Source: Acaryochloris sp. CRU_2_0 (GTDB lineage Bacteria > Cyanobacteriota > Cyanobacteriia > Thermosynechococcales > Thermosynechococcaceae). Taken from it: a stretch of DNA of 40,680 bases. This document shows, piece by piece, positions 18,101 to 26,000 of the stretch. Position 1 is the stretch's first letter, and every line of letters begins with the position of its first letter. The position numbers and the translations under genes were made by a program. The DNA lies in assembly GCA_012034865.1 (NCBI GenBank), contig JAAUOM010000028.1, positions 1-40,680 on the forward strand, written 5' to 3'. Below the pieces are notes generated by a model. That model made no database searches and was not told the DNA's origin. It was given only the letters and a program-made list of their open reading frames with translations.

Positions 18101-20017
18101 ACCCTGTTTGAAGGCAATAGCTTATTAGTCCAGAAGACTACCCCTATCCAAGTGGGGATAGACGCAGGCACTCGCACGGTTGAGTTTACCGTCAATGCAG
18201 CTTGGGACCAGACGGATGTCAATGCCATTGCTGAAGATCGCCTAGTTGTTTACCTGGTCAATCCGGCAAATCCCTCCCAAACGCTCTTGGATGGCGGTGA
18301 GCCTGGAAGTGCCCTGTTCTCGTTGAGTGGTCAGCAAGCGGAGTATCGTCCCGGCCTGGTTCGCTTTGATGGTCAGCGGGTAATCCTTGATGTGAGCAGC
18401 CTTCCCGAAGGCACGACGGGCAATTTGGTCTTCCAGTTGCTCAATTTAGATGGCGATACGGGGAGTTCTGTCCGTATCACTCATCTCACTCAGACGGTTG
18501 ACCCGGAAGGTATCTCTAGCCCTGTGTTCCCCGTGGCTGTTGATAGGGTCAATCCCGGCAATACCCTCCCCATCGACAGCTTCCTATCGACGATCCAAGT
18601 GAAGACGCTGTTGAGCAATGTCCGAGTGGATGAAGCCACGGGTCAGGTGATCGCCGATCTGCGGGTGCAGAATATCGGTGATACGCCGGTGAGTCGGCAG
18701 ATGGCAGTGGTCTTCCCTCGCTTACCGGAGGGGGTGACCCTCTTAAATCCTTCGGGAACCCATGCCAATGGGTCGCCCTATCTAAATCTGACCCCAGCGA
18801 TGTTGAATGGGGACTTGGCTCCAGGGGCGTTGTCCGAGATCCTTCAGGTTACCTTTAGCAATGCCGACTTTACCCAGTTTGATTTACAGACGGTAGTTCT
18901 GACGGGGCAACGGGATCTGGCCCCTCAGTTGGCAGATCTAGGCACGCTGACTGTGGTGGCGGGGGGACGCCTAGAGATTCCCCTGACCGCCATTGACCTG
19001 GATGGCGACCGGGTGACCCTGTCTCTGAGAGATGCAGAGGGCTTGCCCACGGGTCGGCTGGAGAATGGCAAGTTAATTTTCTTGCCCAGTCCCACGGATG
19101 TGGGCACCTATACCTTTACGTTGGTGGCTACCAGTAATGGCTTGGAGACTACCCAGGCCGTGACCCTCAATGTTCAGCCAGATCCGGTGACCACGACTCG
19201 AATTTCAGGGGTGGTCCAGGATACGAATCAGATGCCCTTGGCGGGGGTACTGATTGATGTGGATGGTTGGCAGACGGTGACGGGTGCGGATGGCAGCTTC
19301 ACCATTGAGTTGCCCAGTTTACCTCCCACTAATACGTTGCGGGTGCATGGACAGCTCTTGGAGCTATCCGAGGAGTATCCGTTTATTGCGGAGAAGTTGC
19401 CTCTGATGCTGGAGCATGAGGTCTATGCGGGGGTCAATAATGTGATTGCCCGCCCCATCTACTTGCCGCCGCTAGATATCGCCAGTGGTCAGGTGATTGA
19501 TCCGTCGCAGAATATGGTGATTACTTCCAATCGGCTGGCGGGAGCTGCGGTCACCATCGCAGCGGGATCTTTGAAGGATCAAAGTGGGTTGTTGTTTAGA
19601 GATATTCTCAGCATTACAGAGGTGCCTGTTAATCTGACGCCTGCGGCTTTACCGGAGAACTTGAAACCTGATCTGGTGGTGACGATTCAGCCAGGAGACA
19701 TGGTGTTTACTACCCCTGCTCTCCTAACTTTGCCCAATAATGCGGGTTATGCGCCAGGAATGTTAATGGATCTGTGGTCGATTAACCCGATTACAGGCCA
19801 GTTTGACAATGTGGGTACTGGGCAGGTGAGTGCGGATGGCTCCGTAATTGAAACCATTTCTGGAGGTGTGCGTAATAGCAGTTGGCATTTCTTTGCTCCG
19901 TTTATTCAGGCACTGAAGGATTTTGCTAAAACGTTTTTAACCTATGTATGGACTGCCCCTGTCCAGAAGCTGGGAAAAAAGCCGCTTCTGAGATCGCCCT
20001 GCACTCAGGTACGCTGA
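12131..20017 (+). CDS. Giant secreted protein, N-terminal half: cadherin-like repeats plus vanadium haloperoxidase
   Basis: 2628 aa, no Sec signal. Approximate layout: 75-300 duplicated domain whose second copy has LLEEFGHYLD, similar to a metalloprotease helix with the first His lost; 460-670 Asn/Gly-rich beta-solenoid-like strands; 672-1167 five cadherin-like repeats of about 100 aa ending NVNEAP; Ig-like domains; 1370-1770 a vanadium-dependent haloperoxidase/PAP2 domain with K1639...WRP, SGHS (His1684) and R1733-x5-H1739, so all vanadate ligands are present; Ig-like repeats; a carboxypeptidase-regulatory-like fold; a ZU5-like domain near 2400-2590. It is predicted to be exported by the divergent type I system. 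The last 36 codons are probably out of frame: RHS sequence continues in the -1 frame (see 19975-20009 and the next CDS). Confidence 0.9.
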   Translation: MERDFLQPHNPLTAQTWDTTPADPLNPTTPAHSPMMPEIPNLAEPSLSIGSMTELGVYEGRESTATQGITPDPTQVLVDFFKTADGLSRIPAQYAQDPVVYAAASRMAAGDFSGLPAMKVMPSEAMAEQLGYFDPLTGAVYLSEQFLKDHISQPLQVTTLVLDILSTHPQALSGLGDVKGVEAPVQTDPLVLASDNAQYQLQSLFAQPDWLTQVVPAFGDTLNSDKAKELAQAFLQGEFSLSSLVKVVPADTLAGARAAYDQETATILISEALTQDPTLNPEAIADVLLEEFGHYLDAQLNGSDAPGDEGQIFAAIAQGKTLTPVDLAAMQAEEDHALLVIDGQVHRVEQSAPNFAIQTEGTFTMNGSGDLDGEPLNLSDDALVYAAKGFTINGNPTLPVQRDAQGNVIKDASGKPLLVLNAVTVSPGYTVANGPSNKYAGLNPPMTMAAQTVTVPAYADLRSQTLTSMVPTGTPEVVFDASRNSLNSLSDWNSKFPASGTATQPRVVRVKNGGLNIPASANLSNTVIIVESGDINFNGNGHTFTNVTLIANNGNINLNNVKATDLAGFASGSINMNGSAKFTGMKNLLATNAGSVTFNGSTKTTTGADQIRVISQGNITFNGSSHTRGSFTSKGTFTLNGASSVYGSIGAKNNVIFNGNATVIYASITTNQAPTALDLSPSAITENVAAGSVIGDFSTTDPDANNTFTYSLVSGIGDADNAVFSVVGNQLKINASPDFEAKSSYSVRVRTTDQGGLFTEKVFTVNITNVNEAPTNLALSNNTIAENSPSQSGIGTLTATDPDQGDRLSYELVSGVGDTDNAAFAISGNQLQIKSTPDFEVKSSYTIRVRTTDLGGLFAEKILTIQVADVNEAPTQLHLSHTAIGENNEPNGAIGQFSTVDPDANNTHTYQFVTGTGDADNAAFSIVGNELRINTAADFETKSSYSVRVRTTDQGGLSFEQSYVIQVHDLNEAPIRIDLSGNAIAENASQGTVIGQLSTLDPDLQDSHTYTLVDNAGGRFQVVGNQLQVRDGSLLDFESASAYSIAVQVTDAAGLANVQQFAIALTNVNEAPTHLSLSAVSVGENATSGTVLGELTTTDPDVGDSHTYTLVDDAQGRFQVVGNQLQVKDGTRFDLTQAGSHTVAIQTIDAQGLSKVESVTITVIDTTAPQLAVALAHDTAANGLTNTDGLTSDPTLQGQIFDNRQIVELKAWFGGQSPALAQSIQSAVNANGQFQLTRSQLESIQGGLLSDGQYTLNIEAVDAAGNRSAIEIRFTLDTTAPAVMGFMLAPGFDTAPIGDARTTKEQVILEGQADPHAQLLLVNTGVSVTADATGRFQFTEVPLALGPNALTIEAVDAAGNRQSFTQTLTRDPISDGDVVVDWNRVTLEAIRVDRTAPPKAAYIMALIHAAVFDAVNAVANEYQIYQVEAQAVTGTSAEAAAAAAAFRILMDYFPFQQAMLNRELAESLADIPDGLSEDLGVALGTSVANQFLIQRQDDGSEAVVAHEPSTTPGIWRPTPANYYGAALPQWPNVVPFALIDGSQFRPDAPPALDSEQYAAEYNQVKELGSKTSTTRTAEQTEIAFFWADGPGTYTPPGHWNQIAGEAAIQSNRSLIENARLFALLNLSLADAGIAAWDTKYTYNSWRPITAIQQGAVDGNPLTTADPNWQPLIATPPFPAYVSGHSTFSAAASTILADAFGDHYGFTTTTFGLPGVERQFTSFSQAADEAGMSRIYGGIHFMADNTVGLTLGRNVAGYVLDNFLKPINASAQLQAGLAHDTAPAGGANRDQITADPTISGQVSGTAVVLKARLNQTSPYEDVSAYLSADGQFTLTEGVLAQLNQGALGEGLQTVYLQAWDAQGLLLDSVQVSFILDRTAPTVTFAAPLDNAIQSPTAHLKGQIEDAFSRGGAVRFSLDGQPFVQGTADGLGQFDQMLAGAGLSAGEHQINVEIYDAAGNFVQKSVAFFVSDQFSVKGEQTQGWGIQTQDALTLFEGNSLLVQKTTPIQVGIDAGTRTVEFTVNAAWDQTDVNAIAEDRLVVYLVNPANPSQTLLDGGEPGSALFSLSGQQAEYRPGLVRFDGQRVILDVSSLPEGTTGNLVFQLLNLDGDTGSSVRITHLTQTVDPEGISSPVFPVAVDRVNPGNTLPIDSFLSTIQVKTLLSNVRVDEATGQVIADLRVQNIGDTPVSRQMAVVFPRLPEGVTLLNPSGTHANGSPYLNLTPAMLNGDLAPGALSEILQVTFSNADFTQFDLQTVVLTGQRDLAPQLADLGTLTVVAGGRLEIPLTAIDLDGDRVTLSLRDAEGLPTGRLENGKLIFLPSPTDVGTYTFTLVATSNGLETTQAVTLNVQPDPVTTTRISGVVQDTNQMPLAGVLIDVDGWQTVTGADGSFTIELPSLPPTNTLRVHGQLLELSEEYPFIAEKLPLMLEHEVYAGVNNVIARPIYLPPLDIASGQVIDPSQNMVITSNRLAGAAVTIAAGSLKDQSGLLFRDILSITEVPVNLTPAALPENLKPDLVVTIQPGDMVFTTPALLTLPNNAGYAPGMLMDLWSINPITGQFDNVGTGQVSADGSVIETISGGVRNSSWHFFAPFIQALKDFAKTFLTYVWTAPVQKLGKKPLLRSPCTQVR

Positions 20018-23000
20018 CTGAAACTCATAACCTGGTTTCCTATCAATCCCTTGGAAAAACGCGGGGTTTGACCTTAACCTACGACTCCCTGCGGGCAGAC
20101 CCACGACCCATTGTCCATTTTGGGTATGACACGATCAACCCCTCCACGATTACCAACGCGCCTGACCGCTTAAAGCTATTAGCCAAAATGACTGTGAGTC
20201 AAGGAGACTTTGAGTATCAGGTGCCAGGGTATCAAGGTAGCAGCTACGGCTTGACAGGAGGTGAGCATATTTGGTCTCTTCCTGCTACGTCAGGCAAGGT
20301 TGATGCAGCGCTACAAGTTGATTTAAGAACCTTACCTTCGGGGCAATACGATTATTCATTGCAAACGGGCATTCACTTGTTTGTCAGGGATCAGTTTTTG
20401 GGTTCTTCCACCACCTCTCATGGTCAAGTTCTTCATGTCAACGGCATTGATAGTATTTTTGGTAATGGCTGGGGTTTAGCTGGGTTACAAGAGCTTATTG
20501 AAACCCCCAATGGCTCCATCATGCTGGTTGATGGAGACGGGGGTGAAATGCTGTTCCAGGCCCCTCTAACACCTGGGGCGACCTATCAATCCCCTATGGC
20601 AGACTTTTCAACCCTAAAGAAACTGGCTGATGGCACGTTCGAGCGGACGATGAAGGATCAGACCGTCTATCGTTTCAATAGTCGCAACCAGCTCAGTTCA
20701 GTACGGGATCGTAATGGCAATGAGACTCGCTATATCTACGATGGGGAACATCGCATCAGCAAAATCATTGACCCAGTTGGGTTAGAGACAACCCTCACCT
20801 ATACCAATCAGCGCGTCAGCACTATTACCGACCCAGCCGGACGTCAGACCCAGCTAGAGCATGATCAAGCAGGCAATCTGATTCGAGTCACGGATCCTGA
20901 TGGTCAATCCCGGACTTGGCAGTATGACACCGAGTACCACATGACGGGTGAGATTGATAAGGAAGGCAATCAAGAGCAAGCATTCTATAACTTTGCGGGT
21001 CGGGCGACAGGAGCCCTTCGTAAAGATGGCTCCACGGTACAATTTGACCCCATTCAAATGCAGGGGCTCTATCGCCCGGACGCGACCATTAACCCCTTAG
21101 CCGCACCATCAACGTTTATCTTAGGTGCGGGAGAAGCAACAGACGTGGACGGCAATGGCAATCTCACCACAAGTCTTTTGAACCAAACAGGGCAAGTGAT
21201 CTCGTCTCAAGATAGTAGTGGCCAACTCTCTGTTGTGGAACGAAATATGCAGGGTTTAGTGTCTGCTCGCACCGATGCCAAAAATCACACGATTTCCTAT
21301 GAATATGATCAAAAGGGCAACCTGATTGGCACCGCTGAAATCACATCCATTCTTGCTGACACTGGATATTCCTCACTATTTCCCAACCAGGTTTTCCGAA
21401 CCAATACCTGGTCAGCAGATCTCATCGCTGTGGGGGATATCAATGGCGATGGCACTCAGGATGTCGTCAGTGGCGGATCCGGATCTAGGACGCTCTCGAT
21501 AGCTTTGGGGAATGGGGATGGCACCCTCAAGGCCACTACCAATATTGAGCTTGAAGGCAATCTGACCAGTGTTGCCCTAGCTGATCTCAATGGAGATGGG
21601 AAGCAGGACTTACTGATTGGCACTTTCATTCCAAGCTCTGGAGGAACAGAAACCAGTTTTACCGCCAATGCTTTCTTTGCGGCTGCCTCTCAATCCACCA
21701 CAGATCAATCTCATTTATCAATTTTGATGAGTCGTGGTGATGGCAACTTTGATACACCAACTTCTTACCAGCTTGAGGCTCAACCTGAAGCAATCCATTG
21801 GGGGGATGTTGATAATGACGGAGACTTAGATGTCATTATTAACCATGCAAAGCAAGCTCCATCGGGTGGGGGGTATGGTGAAGCAGAACTTCTGGCCACG
21901 GCAGAGTTCACATCAGCTTTGCAAACCTTCTCTACTGCTGAAGCACCGCTAGCAGAGCCACAAGTTGGTGCCTCAATTCTGTTGAATAGCGGCACGGGCA
22001 CTTTCTCGCTCCAGCCCAATTCTGGGGTAACGGCTTTTGCCGATACGATGGGTCTGGGTGATCTTAATCGAGATGGGGTGCTTGATCTGGTCACCATCCG
22101 GGATGCTGATACCTCCCTATTTACCTGGTTTGGTAATGGCGATGGCACCTTTGGGTTGGGGAACAGCTATACCCTCACCTCAGCAGCAAGCCGCATTCTC
22201 CTCAGTGATCTGAATGGCGATGGCAACTTGGATGTGGTTGCTCATCCTCGCTATAGCGAAGAGTTGCAGGTATTATTGGGGAGTCTAGACGGGACGCTGA
22301 GTCAGTCTGTCGGCTATTCGGTTCAAAGCGATAGCAGATATGCTCAATCGCTGCGTGTTGTCGATGAGAATCAGGATGGGGTTGCTGACCTCTTGTTTGC
22401 CAATAACACAGGTAGACTATCGGTCTTGCGAGGGAACGGAGATGGTTCTTTTGGAGAAGGGGTCATTGATCAGCAAGCGGTTTCACAAGATTACCAAAAT
22501 ACCTTTTTCTTTGATCTCGATGGGGACAACCTCGTCGATCTGCTCAAACCAGTCAATTATGCTTTGTCCATTCGCTTGGGTAAGAGTGCAACCGAGTTTG
22601 AGCAGCCCTCTCAGTTTGCCGCCTTGAGTGGCTATCAATCTGCCCATACCGTTGCCTTAGCCAATGTGGTGGGCGATGCCAACCCAGATTTAGTCATTGC
22701 CCACGGCTATTACCTAGATGCCAATGAAGCGGGCATATCAATCCTCACAGGACAAGCGGGGGGCACGTTTGGTGAGAAAAGCTTCTACCAGCTTCCCAAG
22801 GATGCCAGTGTCCTCTCTATGACCACAGGGGATCTAGATCAAGATGGATATACCGATATCTACACAACCTATAGTCAATATGGACTAAAAGGAGGTCTGA
22901 TCTTATTTGGCTCTCAAGACAGTCAGTTAACCGCTCGTTCCTGGACAGGTGCGAACGCAACCAGCTTAAAAGACGTAAATGGAGATGGTCGCCTGGATGC

Positions 23001-26000
23001 GATTTTGGTGGATCGGTTTGCAGATGCAGTGCAAGTCTACTTGGGAACTGGGAACCGAACAACTCCCTTTGAAATATCCCAACGCTATGCGATGGATGTG
23101 GATTCAAGTCCAAGCGCCGTAGTCGTTGGAGATATGAATGGCGATTTGCTTGCCGATTTAGTGGTTGCCAACAGTTCCTCTGGTACTGTCTCTGTCCTCC
23201 TTGGCAATGGGGATGGCACCTTTAGCAATCGAACCGATTATGAGGCGGGAGATAGTCCAAATAAGCTGGCATTAGGTGATCTCAATGGGGACAATCGCCT
23301 GGATCTCGTCGTTGGCCACTCATCTAATGCGGGGATTTCTATTCTCCTGGGTAACAGCAGCGGCACCTTTGAAACCCCTTTTCAACTTAATAATCGCTTC
23401 TCCCGGTCATTGGCCTTGGGGGATGTAGATGGGAATCAAACTCTAGATATTGTCACAGCCAACTTACAGGATATCTCTGTGTATCTGGGGAACGGCGATG
23501 GTACATTCGCCAGTGAGCAGGTTTATGGCCTTGATGGTTACACTTCCTCCCTAACATTAGCTGACATAGGCAATGACAATCGCTTAGATGTGCTCATTCC
23601 TAGCGGTAGCCAAGTGACTATTGGCATCAATGGGGAGTCTAACGTTTTCCTGAGCGTACCCAAGACTGTACGGACTTCCTATACCTATGACTCTGTTTTC
23701 AACAAGCTGACTAGCAGCACGGATGAACTAGGTCGCCAGACGCTCTATGAGATTGATCCCAACACGGGCAACGTCCTCTCCATGACCCGCGTGGTCGGGG
23801 CTGTGGGAGGCAGTGATGATCTGATCACGAGCTATACCTATACAGCTAATGGCTTGGTTGATTTGATGACCGACCCAATGGGTGAGATCACAGACTATGA
23901 CTATGATGCTTGGGGTCGCCTGACTCAAGCCATCTTTGCCAAAGAAACGGTAGATCAAGCCACCATTCAAATGGAATATGACGCCATCGGCAACCAAACG
24001 GCGTTTGTTGACGAGAATGGCAACCGAACGGCGTTTCAATATGATGCTCTCAACCGTCTAGTCAAGGTGATGGCAGCAGATCCCGATGGGGCTGGCTCAT
24101 TAACCTCACCCACTACCACTTATGTCTATGATGCAGCGGGAAATCCCATTGCCATGACAGACGCACGGGGCAATGCCTCACAGTATCAATATGATCCGCG
24201 AGGTCGTCTCATCCGCTCTGTGGATTCCTTGGGTGGTACCACACTGTACCAATATGATCATGCGGATAATCTGATTGCAATGACAGATTCACTGGGGCGT
24301 ACCACCCAGTACCGATACGATGGGCGTAATCGACGGATCGCTTCTATTGATCCAGCGGGGGCACAAACCCTGTTTACCTATGATGCGAACGATAATGTCA
24401 TCGCTGTGGTGGATGCACTGGGGAATCGGACAACCTTTGTCTATGATCAGCGCAATCGCCTCACCCATCAAGTTGATGCCCTCGGTCGGGTAACCCAGTA
24501 CGGCTACGATGCAGTTGATAATCTCATTGCTCAGATGGATGCAAAGGGTCATCAAACATCCTTTACCTACGATGCACTGGATCGGCTGATCCAAACTACG
24601 GATGCCTTGGGCGGAGTCTCCACTGCCGCCTACGACAAAGTCGGTAATGTTATTGCCATAACTGATGCCTTGGGACGAATAACCCAGTTTGACTATGACC
24701 ACCGAGACAGGCTGGTCGCAGTCACGGATCCGCTGAATGGACTCAGAAACTATACCTACGATAAGGTTGGCAATCTCCTGTCAGTGACAGATGAGCTGCG
24801 TCGGATGACGACCTATGAATACGATGCCCTCAATCGGCAAATTAGTGTCTCTGACCCGCTCAACCACACCACTAGCTTTGCCTATGATGCGGTCGATAAC
24901 TTAGTCTCGAACACCGATGCCTTAGGCCGTACAACCCAGTATGGTTATGATGCCCTCAATCGCTTACAGACTCGGATCAATCCTTTAGGCAATATCACTA
25001 CCACGACCTATGATGCGGTGGGCAATGTCCTTGCCTTAACGGATGAACTGGATCGGACCACTCAGTTTACCTATGACGAGCGCGATCTGCGCACCAGTGT
25101 GACGGATGCTCTGGGTCAGACCACAAGCACTCAATACGATGCCGTGGGCAATGTCACAGCCGTGATTGACCCCTTGGGTCAGACCACTCGCTATGGCTAT
25201 GACGCCCTCTATCGACAAACTCGCCAAACCGATGCCCTCGGTCAGACGACAACCCTGGCCTATGATGCGGTTGGTAACTTGCTGAGCCTCAGTGATCCTG
25301 AAAACAACACGACAGCCTATACCTACGATGCCTTAGACCGACGGGTCACAGATACCAATGCCTTGGGTCATACCCGCAGGTATACCTATGATGCCGTAGG
25401 CAACCAGATTGGCAGGACAGACCGCAATGGTCGGCAGCGACAATTCACCTATGATGCTTTGGATCGGCAGACTCAAGAAATCTGGGTCGATGGCAGTGGC
25501 AATCCCCTTCGCACGTTCAGCTATACCTATGATGCGGCCAGTCAACTGAGTGCGATCAATGACCCCGATTCTGCCTATGCCTACACCTATGACCTGGATG
25601 GGCGCTTGACCTCAGTAGATAATGCTGGGACATTTGGTGTGCCCAACGTGCTTTTGAGCTACACCTATGATGCGGTGAATAATCTGCTGTCAGTTACCGA
25701 TACCATCGCAGGTCAAGTCTCTGGCACAGAAGCCTTCACCTATGATGCGTTGAATAGAGTGACTCGGATTACCCAAAGTGGGACTGGGGTGGCACAGAAA
25801 CGGGTGGACATGGCCTATGATGCAGCCAGCCAGATGACGGGGTTGACTCGTTATGCAGACCTGGCTGGCACACAGTTGGTGGCTCAAACGGATTATGGCT
25901 TTGATCAAGCTGGTCGGTTAACCAACTTAACTCACTCCCGTGGCACGACAACCATAGCTGACTATGGCTGGATCTATGATGCGGCGAATCGGATCATTCG

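Noticed and set aside
13094..19107. Many minus-strand frames of 60-180 codons opposite the giant gene
   Set aside because: Repeated coding sequence on the plus strand gives long antisense frames; similar frames recur at each repeat, as expected for shadows.
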